From contig NZ_CP187259.1 of assembly GCF_049676595.1 (NCBI RefSeq), positions 2,790,001 through 2,854,000 of the forward strand: DNA of 64,000 bases, read 5' to 3'. Numbering within the stretch: the stretch's first letter is position 1; the number at the start of each line of letters is the position of its first letter. Position numbers and translations under genes: made by a program. This document shows positions 13,645 to 22,470 of this stretch, one piece after another. The DNA comes from Methanocella_A sp049676595. Lineage in GTDB: Archaea; Halobacteriota; Methanocellia; Methanocellales; Methanocellaceae. Under the pieces are notes generated by a model. That model was not told where the DNA came from and searched no databases. It worked only from the letters and a program-made list of their open reading frames with translations.

Positions 13645-15213
13645 ATGAATAATGAACAGCAGAATATTGCTGAGATCAGCCTGTCGTCTATAGTCGATTT
13701 TTCCGATGATGCTATTATCAGTAAAAATCTCCAGGATATCATCACCAGCTGGAACATGGGTGCGACTGATCTTTACGGGTATACTGAAAGAGAAGCCTTA
13801 GGCATGCCCATATCAATTTTATTGCCCCCGGATCAACCCGGCGAAGATCCCCTGCTGGAAAAGATCAGAAATGGCGAACGCATCCAGCATTACGAGACGA
13901 TTCGCATGCGGAAGGACGGTAGGAGGATTATCGTTTCGCTTAGCCTGTTCCCGATGAAGGACGAGAAAGGAGATGTTATTGGGGTCTCATCGATCGCGCG
14001 GGACGTCACCGACCGGATACGGGCAGAGGAGTCCGTCAGGCTGATCAGCGATTATAACCGCAGCCTGATAGAGGCCAGCCTGGACCCGTTAGTCACCATC
14101 TCGCTGGACGGTAAGATCACAGACGTCAACAAGGCCACTGAAACAGTCACAGGCTACGATAGACGCATCTTAATCGGCACTGACTTCTCAAACTATTTCA
14201 CCGATCCTGGAAAAGCCCGGGAAGGTTACTTGAGGGTATTCGAGGAAGGGATCGTTAAGGACTACCCGCTGGAAATCAGGCACACTGACGGCCATGTAAC
14301 GCCGGTCATCTATAACGCTACAGTGTACAAAGACAAGCTGGGAAAGGTTATAGGAGTATTTGCCGCCGCCCGGGACATCACCGAGCGGAAGAAAGCCGAA
14401 GAAGAGCTTCGCCTGGTGAACAGCGAGCTGGAGAAACGGGTACAGCTGCGAACGCAGGAGCTGTCAGACTCGAACACTGCCCTGCGGGAGGAGATCGCCG
14501 AGCGCAGGAGAGTGGAGGCAGAGCTTAAAAAGTCTAAGGCCCAGGCAGAGCTATACCTCGATCTGATGTGCCATGACATCAATAACATGCACCAGATCGC
14601 GCTTGGTTACATAGAGCTGGCGATGGACATGAATGGAAATGCCGGAGGGCTGTTTCTGGACAGGCCACTCGAGGTTCTGCAGCGAAGTGCCAACCTCATC
14701 GATAATGTGAGAAAACTCCAAAAGTTGCAGACGAGTGTGCTACACCGGGAAACGATTGACCTTGCGAGGCTTATCTCAGAGATCGGGAGGGAGTACGAAT
14801 CCCTGTCGGGGGATAGAGTGAAGCTGGTCTTTGCAAAAGAGGAAAAATACACAGTGCTGGCAAATGAGCTGCTGTATGATGTTTTCTCCAACCTCGTGAG
14901 TAACTCGATCAAGCACTCTGCCGGTAATGCCAGCGTTACCCTGGCCATGAGTAAGACTACAAAGGAAAAAACGAGGTTCTGCAGGGTAGCCGTCGAGGAC
15001 AATGGCCCGGGCGTTCCCGACGAGCTCAAGGAGACCGTATTCAACAGGCTGCTGAGAGGCACGACCAAGGCAAAGGGCATGGGGCTGGGACTGTACCTGG
15101 TAAAATCGCTGGTGGAAAGCTACCATGGCCAGGTATGGGTTGAAGACAGAGTCCAGGGTGATTATACGAAAGGTAGCCGCTTCATCGTTTTGATTCCCGC
15201 TGTTGACGTTTAG
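13645..15213 (+). CDS. PAS-PAS sensor histidine kinase
   Basis: 522 residues and soluble, with no membrane segment. Two PAS domains (about 15-135 and 140-260) each end in a PAC signature (GDVIGVSSIARDVTDR, GVFAAARDITERKKAEE). A coiled coil follows, then an atypical dimerisation/phosphoacceptor segment LYLDLMCHDINN, with His as the likely phosphosite. The HATPase domain has N box NLVSNSIKHS, G1 DNGPGVP and G2 KGMGLGLYL. It probably senses a cytoplasmic redox or ligand signal. No response regulator is adjacent. The ATG at 13645 (MNNEQQN) is preferred over an upstream in-frame ATG that would add a hydrophobic non-PAS leader. Confidence 0.9.
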   Translation: MNNEQQNIAEISLSSIVDFSDDAIISKNLQDIITSWNMGATDLYGYTEREALGMPISILLPPDQPGEDPLLEKIRNGERIQHYETIRMRKDGRRIIVSLSLFPMKDEKGDVIGVSSIARDVTDRIRAEESVRLISDYNRSLIEASLDPLVTISLDGKITDVNKATETVTGYDRRILIGTDFSNYFTDPGKAREGYLRVFEEGIVKDYPLEIRHTDGHVTPVIYNATVYKDKLGKVIGVFAAARDITERKKAEEELRLVNSELEKRVQLRTQELSDSNTALREEIAERRRVEAELKKSKAQAELYLDLMCHDINNMHQIALGYIELAMDMNGNAGGLFLDRPLEVLQRSANLIDNVRKLQKLQTSVLHRETIDLARLISEIGREYESLSGDRVKLVFAKEEKYTVLANELLYDVFSNLVSNSIKHSAGNASVTLAMSKTTKEKTRFCRVAVEDNGPGVPDELKETVFNRLLRGTTKAKGMGLGLYLVKSLVESYHGQVWVEDRVQGDYTKGSRFIVLIPAVDV

Positions 15214-15303
15214 CGGGAGAGCAGTGTGTACCAGTTGCTTAAGCAGGGCATAGTATGCCGATATTAGAGTAAGTATAAGAGGTTTAAGATACTTTTAATA
15301 TTG

Positions 15304-16020
15304 ATGGCCAGAACCTGCCGAATCGATACTGGTAGATATAAAGCAGTCCTCTTTGACTTGGATGGCGTGATCACCGACACGATGAGCCTGCACTACGAAG
15401 CCTATCGCAGGGCCTTCGAGAAGTACGGCATCGCCGTGAGCAAGCTGGATATCTACGTCCTCGAGGGCATGCCGTCGATGGACGTGGGCCGGGAGATCGT
15501 CAGGGTCAAAGGTGCCGGGCTCGACGAAGAAGTGATCAGGAAGCTGGTAGAGGAGAAGCGGGAGATTTATCGCGCTCTCGCCGTGGAGCAGGCAGCATCA
15601 TACCCTGCCGTGCCAGAAACTCTGCAGATGCTGCGGGAACAGGGCATTAAGCTGGCGCTGATCACAGGCAGCAACCTGGTGTCGGTCCGGAAGACCCTGG
15701 GCAAAGTCGGCCTGGCGAACTCTTTTGATACAATCGTGACCGGAGATGACACGCCCCGGGGCAAGCCGTTTCCCGATCCTTACAGGAAAGGCATGGAGAA
15801 GCTCGGCATACCCGGAGAGAACTGCGTAGTAGTCGAGAACGCACCGCTCGGGATCAAGTCGGCAAAAGCGGCCGGCGCAGGCTACGTGATTGCCGTGACC
15901 ACAACGCTGCCGCCGGAGTACCTGCGGGAAGCCGACGACATCATGCAGTCGTTTGCAGAGATCGAAGACTGCCTCGCCCGGAGGCTTGGGCCGGAGAAAG
16001 AAAACCCACAGAGCAGGTGA
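15304..16020 (+). CDS. HAD phosphatase of the beta-phosphoglucomutase-like type
   Basis: 238 residues. Motif I is DLDGVITDT, an alpha-helical cap follows it (HYEAYRRAFEKYGI and on), motif II is ITGSN, motif III is the Lys in RGKPFPDPY, and motif IV is VVENAPLGIKSAKAAG. This is subfamily IA with cap C1, acting on sugar or small phosphates in the cytoplasm. An in-frame TTG lies directly before the ATG at 15304. A TATA-like GTATAAG about 30 bases upstream suggests a near-leaderless mRNA. Confidence 0.88.
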   Translation: MARTCRIDTGRYKAVLFDLDGVITDTMSLHYEAYRRAFEKYGIAVSKLDIYVLEGMPSMDVGREIVRVKGAGLDEEVIRKLVEEKREIYRALAVEQAASYPAVPETLQMLREQGIKLALITGSNLVSVRKTLGKVGLANSFDTIVTGDDTPRGKPFPDPYRKGMEKLGIPGENCVVVENAPLGIKSAKAAGAGYVIAVTTTLPPEYLREADDIMQSFAEIEDCLARRLGPEKENPQSR

Positions 16021-16081
16021 GGGCCGACCGCCTGGCGAGCCCGGAAAGGATTATAACTATAAACTATAGTTATTGGTAGAT

Positions 16082-16609
16082 GTGGACTTCGAGAAAGACT
16101 ATTATGCCATCCTTGGCCTGGAAAGCACGGCCTCGACAGACGAGATAAAGAAGGCATACAGAGTACTGGCGAAGAAGTATCATCCCGATATCAACAAGTC
16201 GCCCAACGCCACAGAGATCTTCAACGCAGTCACCGAAGCTTACGAAGTGCTGTCGGACCAGAAGGCCCGGGAAACCTACGATGCGGCAAAGCACCCCCAT
16301 ACCAGGGAAGCCCCCCGCCGGGAGAGAGCCGCGGCGGACGGCGGAAGCTACAGGAAAGCACCTGCGACCGGCAGAAGGACAGTGATCTTCCTGCTCTCGC
16401 TACTGGTGCCCGGCCTTGCACAGCTTGGCTCGGGCGAGAAAAAGCTGGGCGGATGGCTACTAGTCAGCTATTTCATCTTCTGGGCACTGGCCGTCATCTA
16501 CGGGCTTGAGATCGGCATCTTAGCGCTGCTGGTCTGGGGCTACGCGATCCTGGATGCTTTTAGTATCCTGAAGAGAGGGGAAGGTGCTGACAATGCCCCG
16601 GACAGGTAA
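16082..16609 (+). CDS. DnaJ-domain membrane protein
   Basis: About 175 residues. The N-terminal J domain (DYYAILGLES, HPDINKSP with the HPD motif) spans about 70 residues. A basic linker and then two or three membrane helices follow (VIFLLSLLVPGLAQLGSGEKKLGG, and the segment ending in DAFSILKRG). PGLAQLGSG-type loops occur in small TM2-like proteins. It would recruit Hsp70 to the membrane. No ATG is available: I chose GTG 16082, which starts the J domain in the usual way; TTG 16073 is an alternative. The palindrome AACTATAAACTATAGTT (about 16055-16071) just upstream holds the TATA box. It overlaps the next gene by 17 bases. Confidence 0.8.
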   Translation: MDFEKDYYAILGLESTASTDEIKKAYRVLAKKYHPDINKSPNATEIFNAVTEAYEVLSDQKARETYDAAKHPHTREAPRRERAAADGGSYRKAPATGRRTVIFLLSLLVPGLAQLGSGEKKLGGWLLVSYFIFWALAVIYGLEIGILALLVWGYAILDAFSILKRGEGADNAPDR

Positions 16610-17234
16610 AAAGCTCCGGGCCGTCGTCATCCTTTTGATCATTCTAGCAGTCCTGCTATTGTCAGCTTTTTCTGCCGCCGCATCCGCGAAGGCCACGCCC
16701 GTTCCCCCCGCCCAGACCTGCGCGATCAACGGCCGGGTCGTGGACACCCAGGGAAACGGCATCGGCGGCGCCAAGATAACGCTGTATAACATGACGATCA
16801 TCGACGGGAAGACGTTCGATACAGGGTTGACTACAGTAGACCGAAACCCCCAGTACACCTCTGGAGGCGATAGCGCAAACGCTGGATCCTACCAGTTCAC
16901 GGGCGTGCCGGTAGGCACTTACGACATCATGGTGGATGTGAATGGCATGCGCTACCCGGAAATCGTGCACGCGACCGGAGGTACTCTGACCACAGACTTT
17001 GTGATTTCACCCTCCGGTAACCAGCCCCGGATATCGACCACACCTGTGCCCACTTCAACCACAGGGCCGACGGAAGACCCCATAGTAACAGTCATTCCCG
17101 CGGGACCCACGCCCGGGGAGAAGCAGGGTAACGACGACCCGGTGATCCTGCGGGTAACGTTCGGCATATTGGTTGCCCTGCATTTCATAGCGGCCTGCAT
17201 AGTTGTCTGGCTGGTCCTGAGCAGGCGCGTTTAA
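16593..17234 (+). CDS. Secreted, membrane-anchored carboxypeptidase-regulatory-like protein
   Basis: 213 residues. The signal segment is VVILLIILAVLLLSAFSAAASA. One CarboxypepD_reg/Cna-B-like beta domain follows (INGRVVDTQGNGIGGAKITL, GSYQFTGVPVGTYDIMV), then a Thr/Pro linker and a C-terminal membrane helix ending in LSRRV. It is exported and faces outward. The start is ATG 16593 after GAGAGGGGAAGG; the reading frame also includes GTG 16584. It is coupled to the DnaJ-domain gene by overlap. Confidence 0.75.
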   Translation: MPRTGKKLRAVVILLIILAVLLLSAFSAAASAKATPVPPAQTCAINGRVVDTQGNGIGGAKITLYNMTIIDGKTFDTGLTTVDRNPQYTSGGDSANAGSYQFTGVPVGTYDIMVDVNGMRYPEIVHATGGTLTTDFVISPSGNQPRISTTPVPTSTTGPTEDPIVTVIPAGPTPGEKQGNDDPVILRVTFGILVALHFIAACIVVWLVLSRRV

Positions 17235-17323
17235 GCCCGGGTGGTTGCGAAAGTACCGCATAGCTGCACGGAGCCTGGTTTTACATAAAAAATTTTATCG
17301 TCATGCCCTGCCGATTACTGTTT

Positions 17324-17516
17324 ATGAAAGTGATCGCCATTCTCTCGAGCCCGCACGGCAGACGTAATTCACGCTCAGCTGTTCGACTGCAAGTACGCGT
17401 TCTCTGTCACCACCTCCTGCGAGGGTAACGACGGACATCTTCCGGAGAAATACAATAAAGAGCGGTGGGCTTCCGACTACGCCCGCTGGCTCAGCAAAGG
17501 CTGGCTAAAGGAATAA
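17324..17516 (+). pseudogene. Remnant of a flavodoxin-like NADPH-dependent FMN reductase
   Basis: ATG 17324 opens with MKVIAILSSPHGRRNS, the phosphate-loop start of the NAD(P)H-dependent FMN reductase family, but runs into a stop after 34 codons. In another frame, from about 17372, a convincing C-terminal segment follows (LFDCKYAFSVTTSCEGND, then RWASDYARWLSKGWLKE and TAA 17514-17516). The middle of the expected 180-200 residues is missing, and the two ends are joined out of frame. This is a decayed gene with an internal deletion. It occupies the gap between 17234 and 17524. Confidence 0.65.
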
Positions 17517-17523
17517 CGCCGGC

Positions 17524-17910
17524 CTATTCAGGGGATATAAGCCTGAAGTGCTCCACGACCAGGATCGTATGATCGTCGAGCACGAGCCCCTTCTTTTGAA
17601 GCTCTTCAGCCCAGCTGCGGTGGTGCGCAGCCTTGAACTCTTCTACGGAGCTACAGCACTCACCCCGGGCGATCTCCTCCCCGGCTTCGCCGAAAGGCAG
17701 CTCGTACACCTTTTCGACCAGGATCCGGCACCTCGGCTTGCCCCGCCGGTCCGTAACCAGGAGGACATCGCCAGGCACGGCAGGCTCCTCTTCGGTATCC
17801 GCGTAGTATTCCGATGCCACCGAGCAGGTCACCGTCTTTTTACCGGTGAGCACCTGCTCCAGCAGGTGATCATCGTTTTCGTCCCTGCCCCAGAAGGTGA
17901 TTTTCTTCAC
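17524..17910 (-). CDS. ASCH-domain protein
   Basis: 128 residues. The ASCH fold (PUA-like beta barrel) is seen from ITFWGRDENDDHLLEQVLTGKKT, with the conserved GKKT turn, PGDVLLVTDRRGKPRCRI, and a C-terminal EEL..KGL and VEHFRLI. ASCH proteins bind RNA or modified nucleosides. GTG 17910 is the start: GGGAGG lies 7 bases upstream, while the longer frame to 17988 adds an unconserved Pro-rich leader. Confidence 0.8.
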   Translation of the reverse strand: MKKITFWGRDENDDHLLEQVLTGKKTVTCSVASEYYADTEEEPAVPGDVLLVTDRRGKPRCRILVEKVYELPFGEAGEEIARGECCSSVEEFKAAHHRSWAEELQKKGLVLDDHTILVVEHFRLISPE

Positions 17911-17999
17911 GGCCAGCCCTCCCGGGCTTATTGGTACCGGGGCAGATATAGCTGTCGGAAAGATAAAGTATAAATCGGAGGGGTACACAGTGGCATGGC

Positions 18000-18626
18000 A
18001 TGGATGCGGCCGTTCTGCAGTACTGGCTTCAGGGAGTACTGCTGGGTCTGGCCTACCTGGCCCCCATCGGCATGCAGAACCTGTACGTGATGAACACGGC
18101 GCTACGCATGGGGCCGCTGCGCACCTACCAGGTGGCAGGCATTACCACTGCTTTTGACATTTCTCTGGCGCTCAGCTGCTTCTTCGGGGTCGGTCTGCTG
18201 CTGGAGAAAGTGCCAGCTTTGATTAATGTGATGCTGCTGGTAGGATGCCTGGCGCTGGCCTACTTTGGCATCCGGATGATCACGTCGAAGCCAGCCACCG
18301 ACCGGGAAGTAAACGTCAGCGAGCCGCTGCTGAAAGTCACCCTTGCCTGTTTCGCAGTGACCTGGCTGAACCCGCAGGCGGTCCTCGACGGCACCATGCT
18401 GCTCGGCAGCATGAGGGCGTCGCTGCCGACAGATATGGCTGCCGCGTTCATCGTGGGAGTCGTCACGGCTTCCTGCCTCTGGTTCGGCGGCCTCGCCACA
18501 GTGACCAGGGTCTTCAAAAGTGCGCTCGACGACCGGGTCATGAGAGGCATCAACGTGCTCTGCGGGATCATCATCATCCTGTACGGGCTCAAGCTTGGCT
18601 ACGAGCTGGTACAGGCAGTATTTTAG
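18000..18626 (+). CDS. LysE/ArgO-type amino-acid exporter
   Basis: 208 residues with about six membrane helices. The LysE family signature is in the first helices (LGLAYLAPIGMQNLYVMNTALR), and the conserved NPQAVLDGT-type motif occurs mid-protein (WLNPQAVLDGTML). Family members export basic amino acids or other small metabolites. TATA-like AAGTATAAATC at about 17967 puts the transcription start close to ATG 18000, so the message may be leaderless. Confidence 0.85.
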   Translation: MDAAVLQYWLQGVLLGLAYLAPIGMQNLYVMNTALRMGPLRTYQVAGITTAFDISLALSCFFGVGLLLEKVPALINVMLLVGCLALAYFGIRMITSKPATDREVNVSEPLLKVTLACFAVTWLNPQAVLDGTMLLGSMRASLPTDMAAAFIVGVVTASCLWFGGLATVTRVFKSALDDRVMRGINVLCGIIIILYGLKLGYELVQAVF

Positions 18627-18713
18627 GGATACGGACAAGCCAGCTTACAATTTTGCAACTTTGCAAAGACTTTTTTAACTAACAGCGATTATAATACAAG
18701 CACTTAGGGAGTT

Positions 18714-19472
18714 ATGGGAATGACCCGAAAAGTAATTCTAACGTTAGCTGTCCTGGCGGCCATCATCGTTGCCACGACGCTGAGCGGATGTACGACTACG
18801 ACCACCACTACGCCTACTGCAGGCGGGGAAGCAACGCCGGCTCCGACTACGAGCGGTACCACCACGGTAACCGGCGGCGCGCCGACTGTCACCTACGACG
18901 GCGACAACTTCAAGATCGCCGGTTCGAAGGGCGGCAGCGTCAAGGCGAACATCAAGGAAGGCGGCTACCTCATCGAGTACAAGCATAAGGGCTACTCGTT
19001 TACGTTCAAGATGGGTACTTCTACCTTGAACCCCGGTGGCCAGTACCCTGATGCCACGACCGGCTGGGCCGAGTTCGAGAAAGTGCAGAGATTCTACAGC
19101 GGCGGAGAGATGGAGTTCTCCGTAGAAGCCAAGGATCAGTACGAGATCACCTTCACGAAGCTCCCAATGAGCGCTACTGCAGACACATTACCGAAGACCT
19201 ACTCGGATAAGGGCTTAAAAGTCGTCGGACCGATGAGCCTCAAAGAGGGACAGGTCAACTTAAAGATCAGCGCCCCTGATCTCAAGCAGGCAGGCTTTAC
19301 CGTTGAGCTCTATGACGGCACCACTGGCGTGAGCGAAGCGCGTGCTGTGCCCGCTGGCAATGCCAACAATTTCGACGGGACAGTGCCCCTGACAATCGAC
19401 GCAGATGGCACATACCTGCTAGAGGTAAGCGCCAACGGCCAGGCCGAGTGGACTATCGAAGTCTCTCAGTAG
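18714..19472 (+). CDS. Lipoprotein of unknown function
   Basis: 252 residues. The signal peptide has lipobox LSGC (Cys about residue 26), followed by a Thr-rich linker (TTTTTTTPTAGG...) and an all-beta ectodomain (EYKHKGYSFTFKMGTSTL, and a C-terminal YLLEVSANGQAEWTIEVSQ). It is lipid-anchored outside the cell. The final third resembles sandwich domains that stabilise surface proteins. TATA-like GATTATAATAC about 24 bases before ATG 18714 suggests a leaderless start; ATG 18720 is also possible. Confidence 0.7.
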   Translation: MGMTRKVILTLAVLAAIIVATTLSGCTTTTTTTPTAGGEATPAPTTSGTTTVTGGAPTVTYDGDNFKIAGSKGGSVKANIKEGGYLIEYKHKGYSFTFKMGTSTLNPGGQYPDATTGWAEFEKVQRFYSGGEMEFSVEAKDQYEITFTKLPMSATADTLPKTYSDKGLKVVGPMSLKEGQVNLKISAPDLKQAGFTVELYDGTTGVSEARAVPAGNANNFDGTVPLTIDADGTYLLEVSANGQAEWTIEVSQ

Positions 19473-19611
19473 ATAAATCTTAAAAACGACCTTTTTCTTT
19501 TTTTCTCTTCATGTCCAAAACTATGCGATCATACATATAGATAGATTTAAGTATGTACATATATGATTATATAATCGGCCCATAATACTCGGGCCCCAGG
19601 GAGATCCTGAG

Positions 19612-20211
19612 ATGTCACTAGTAGACCTTAAGACTGACAATCCCGTCCTGTCGAACATCTACAGCAGGCGGTCGATCAGGAATTTTACGCCGGAGCCAGT
19701 ACCAGATGAAATTATTGAGGAGATAATTAAAGCCGGCACATATGCGCCCAGCGCTGTGAACAAGCAGCCCTGGCGGTTCGTGATCGTCAAGAACAGAGAG
19801 CTGATCCATCGCTATGCCGAGCAGGCTAAGAAGGGCTGGCTGAAGCTGTACCAGGGCTCGGACGACCCGGAAAGACAGGGACTGGTCAAGTTTATGTCCA
19901 GTCTAAAAACGGACATATTCTACGACGCCCCGGTTCTAGTACTCGTCTTTTCCAGCCCGGACGCCTTCAGAGGCGATATTGACTGTACTCTCGCCGCCGG
20001 TAACATGATGCTCGCCGCTCATTCGATGGGCATCGGCAGCTGCTGGATTGGCCTGGCCATGGCGCTGGGCTCTGATCCGGCTTTCCTCGAGGAGATAGGC
20101 GTGCCACAGGATTACAAGCTGATAGCCCCCCTGATTTTTGGTTACCCGGAGAAGAAAAGTCCCAGGGCACCTGCCAGAAATAGAGACGTCGTGCTGAAAT
20201 GGATCGAGTAG
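19612..20211 (+). CDS. Nitroreductase-family FMN oxidoreductase
   Basis: 199 residues. The typical opening is YSRRSIRNFTPEPVPDEIIEEIIKAG, then APSAVNKQPWRFVIV (FMN-phosphate site), with GIGSCWIGLA and a GYPEKKSP ending. These are homodimeric cytoplasmic flavoproteins that reduce quinones, nitro compounds or F420-like substrates. AGGGAGATC lies 6-7 bases before ATG 19612, and a TATA ATTATATAATC lies at about 19565. An ArsR regulator follows after a strong hairpin. Confidence 0.9.
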   Translation: MSLVDLKTDNPVLSNIYSRRSIRNFTPEPVPDEIIEEIIKAGTYAPSAVNKQPWRFVIVKNRELIHRYAEQAKKGWLKLYQGSDDPERQGLVKFMSSLKTDIFYDAPVLVLVFSSPDAFRGDIDCTLAAGNMMLAAHSMGIGSCWIGLAMALGSDPAFLEEIGVPQDYKLIAPLIFGYPEKKSPRAPARNRDVVLKWIE

Positions 20212-20230
20212 GCTTGAGCCTCAGAACTCA

Positions 20231-20252
20231 AAGCCATGCCTCAGCATGGCTT
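20231..20252. terminator. Perfect hairpin between the nitroreductase and arsR genes
   Basis: AAGCCATGC (20231-20239) and GCATGGCTT (20244-20252) form a 9-bp stem with a 4-nt loop, 20 bases after the nitroreductase stop and 25 before the ArsR start. It could be a terminator or an operator for the regulator. Confidence 0.5.
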
Positions 20253-20276
20253 CTAAAACTATTTTACACATGAGCG

Positions 20277-20639
20277 ATGAACATACCAGTAATGACAGGT
20301 AAAACTGGCACTGATGCAGGCTGCGGTGGCGCTGCGAACCAGGCTGCATGCTCCCGCCCAGGGATGCCGCCGGCAGAGGAGATCAAAAAGCAGTCTGAGT
20401 TCTTCAAAGCCATCTCTGATCCGGCGAGGGTCAGGATCATCTACGCCCTGAAGGACGGAGAGCTCTGCGTATGCCAGCTGATGCAGCTTATGGACATGCC
20501 CCAGACAGTCGTATCCCATCACCTGAAGGTGCTTAAGTACGCGGGCATCATCAACGACCAGCGATCGGGTAAATGGATTTACTACTCGCTCGTCGACAGC
20601 CGGGCGCTGGCAGTGCTGGACGCCCTCGGGACCAGATAG
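20277..20639 (+). CDS. ArsR-family transcriptional regulator
   Basis: 120 residues. The winged helix has the family sequence SDPARVRIIYALKDGELCVCQL; the CVC in the recognition-side helix is the classic metal(loid)-sensing ELCVCDL-type site. QTVVSHHLKVLKYAGI is the recognition helix. The N-terminal 30 residues add three more Cys (GCGG, AACS), which could form a second site as in ArsR/SmtB N-terminal sites. It would derepress target genes on binding As(III), Sb(III), Cd or similar. No arsenic pump is adjacent; nearest neighbours are the nitroreductase and UspA. Confidence 0.88.
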   Translation: MNIPVMTGKTGTDAGCGGAANQAACSRPGMPPAEEIKKQSEFFKAISDPARVRIIYALKDGELCVCQLMQLMDMPQTVVSHHLKVLKYAGIINDQRSGKWIYYSLVDSRALAVLDALGTR

Positions 20640-20667
20640 CCAGCCCGGGCGCTCGATCTGGAAGGCT

Positions 20668-20681
20668 GCGGAAGCTTCCGC
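20668..20681. other. 14-bp perfect palindrome between arsR and uspA
   Basis: GCGGAAGCTTCCGC lies between the ArsR stop and the UspA promoter (ATATGCTTTTAAAG follows). It may be a short terminator or a protein-binding site. Confidence 0.35.
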
Positions 20682-20725
20682 GATATGCTTTTAAAGTTAC
20701 AGCAATAACATCATGGTGACTACAC

Positions 20726-21181
20726 ATGGGCAGGATACTGATCGCTACGGACGGCTCGAAATACAGCAACTTAGCCGTCGATTACGGTGTGACGATGGGC
20801 AAGAAGCTCGGCTACGAGATCCTCGGGCTTTACGTCATCAATATGAAGAGCCTCGAGATCTACGCTCTCGAGCACCACGACAACATTTCGGGGTACGAGG
20901 CAGAAAATGCGAGGCTGAAGAAAGAAGGCGAAGCAGCGCTCGGGTACCTGTCTGCAAAGTGTAACGAGCAGGGAGTCAAAGTCACCACTACCATCTTAAG
21001 AGGCTACCCGGCAGAGGACATCATCAAGCTCGCGGAGAGCGAAACAGTGGACATGATCATCGTGGGCAACCTGGGTAAGACCAACCTTGAATACATGTTC
21101 ATGGGCAGCGTCTCTGAAACTGTTGTCAAGAGAGCCCCGTGTCCCGTACTTGTTGTGCGGGGTAAAATCGACATAGCCTGA
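20726..21181 (+). CDS. Universal stress protein (UspA family)
   Basis: 151 residues. The Rossmann-like opening is ILIATDGSKYSNLAVDYG, and the ATP-binding signature G-X2-G-X9-G-S is present as GNLGKTNLEYMFMGSVSE, followed by CPVLVVRG. A cytoplasmic dimer of the ATP-binding class. GGTGACT provides a ribosome site before ATG 20726. Confidence 0.92.
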   Translation: MGRILIATDGSKYSNLAVDYGVTMGKKLGYEILGLYVINMKSLEIYALEHHDNISGYEAENARLKKEGEAALGYLSAKCNEQGVKVTTTILRGYPAEDIIKLAESETVDMIIVGNLGKTNLEYMFMGSVSETVVKRAPCPVLVVRGKIDIA

Positions 21182-21202
21182 CAGCCAGGCGATAAATTTT
21201 TT

Positions 21203-22153
21203 TTAAATTTCTGGCAGCCTGACCGTGGCCAGGAAGGGCGGGACCTTGAGCATTTCCGTAACTTCTTTAAGCTCCTTTTCCCGGTATTCCAGCGCTATGG
21301 CATCGCTGATGCCGCCAATGGCATCGTCGAAGCTGCGGGACTGAACAAAGATGTCGCCAGCCTGAGGAGCACGGGCAACGTAAAAAGAGGAATCGGCATT
21401 TTCGTGGGAAGAGATGGTAACTAAAAATCGGTTTATGTGCGTACCGTCCAGCAATGCAAGAGGAACGTCGACAACGCAGAACACGGGTTCGCCAGAGACG
21501 GAGCAATTTGCCGGCAGGCCGGCTTCGGCCAGCTTTTGTTCCGCGTTACATAAAGCGAGATACGGATCTTTGCCATGCGCCCGTATTGCAGACCCGACAA
21601 TACTTGCTTCATAGCCGCCTTCCGCCGGGGATATTACTGCCGTGCCCCAGCGGGACTGCTGGTCAGGTGACACGTCGATCGTCGCCAGGATAGGACACTT
21701 GGGCATCTCCCGCATCAGGTCGTGCAGGCCTTCGCCCTTGTACCGCGTCTCGATGATATCGCACAGCCTGGTGATAGCGTCCTTAATGGTCTTGCCGGAG
21801 TCGTGGAGGTAGTTGGTCGGGCAGGACGCCTCGAAGGAGCGCCGGCCCCGGTAATCTTCGACCTCGTCTACACGGCAGGGGAACCACTGGGACTTGTACC
21901 CGGTTTTCAGATGTACGGTGACCCGGGCCAGCGTCACGAAAGAATGCAGCCTCCTGTGCCTTGGCAAAGCGTATAATCCCAGCCCTACATCCTTCCGGAT
22001 CTCCCGGGTAAGATTACGAAGCGAAGTATCAAGCTGTCTGCCACGGGCAACAGAACAGGCATGTTCGGAAACATAAAAAGCATCTGGACCGCGCGACCGG
22101 TAAATGATCGCATCTATCCTACCGGACAAGTCTTCCCTGGCTATACCGGACAT
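21203..22153 (-). CDS. Protein built of four HicB-like modules
   Basis: 316 residues and cytoplasmic. I do not recognise a named family, but four segments share a strand-strand-helix pattern like HicB antitoxins: FYVSEHACSV then LDTSLRNLTREIRKD (about 26-55); FEASCPTNYLHDSG then TIKDAITRLCDIIE (about 106-135); YEASIVGSAIRAHG then PYLALCNAEQKLAE (about 181-215); and SFYVARAPQAGDIFVQSR then FDDAIGGISDAIALEYRE (about 263-300). HicB consists of a degenerate RNase H-like fold (Y-x-A/V-x-CPELPG...G...EEAL.NI.EAI). There is no HicA-like RNA-binding toxin next to it. It is divergent from a TPR gene. The module assignment is by eye. Confidence 0.55.
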   Translation of the reverse strand: MSGIAREDLSGRIDAIIYRSRGPDAFYVSEHACSVARGRQLDTSLRNLTREIRKDVGLGLYALPRHRRLHSFVTLARVTVHLKTGYKSQWFPCRVDEVEDYRGRRSFEASCPTNYLHDSGKTIKDAITRLCDIIETRYKGEGLHDLMREMPKCPILATIDVSPDQQSRWGTAVISPAEGGYEASIVGSAIRAHGKDPYLALCNAEQKLAEAGLPANCSVSGEPVFCVVDVPLALLDGTHINRFLVTISSHENADSSFYVARAPQAGDIFVQSRSFDDAIGGISDAIALEYREKELKEVTEMLKVPPFLATVRLPEI

Positions 22154-22470
22154 GAGTAGTCATCCTGGCCGATCATTTAAACACTTTGTCGTGAAAAACG
22201 CCTGCTGCGCAGTCAGAATCTACCTATTCGTCACCTTCTGCGCCCTTCTTCTTCCAGATTTCGGGGGGAGACAGCGCAAAGCCTGCAACAGCGCGGTAAC
22301 CGGCTGGTGACACACAGGAATATCCTCGCAGCCCTAAGCGAACGATGCCGGAAGGACTTGTAGACGTGGCCGGTATTTCTGGAGTAAAACAGAGCCGTGA
22401 ATGTCTGATCAAATGTGAACTTATATCTCCGTGGCTTCCGACTTTACTTTACGGGAGGTGCGACGGGCGG

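Noticed and set aside
22224..22412. Minus-strand 62-codon frame between the HicB-like and TPR genes
   Set aside because: No ribosome site, TATA spacing or family-like residues; I see nothing else in that 316-base gap beyond the start region of the TPR gene.
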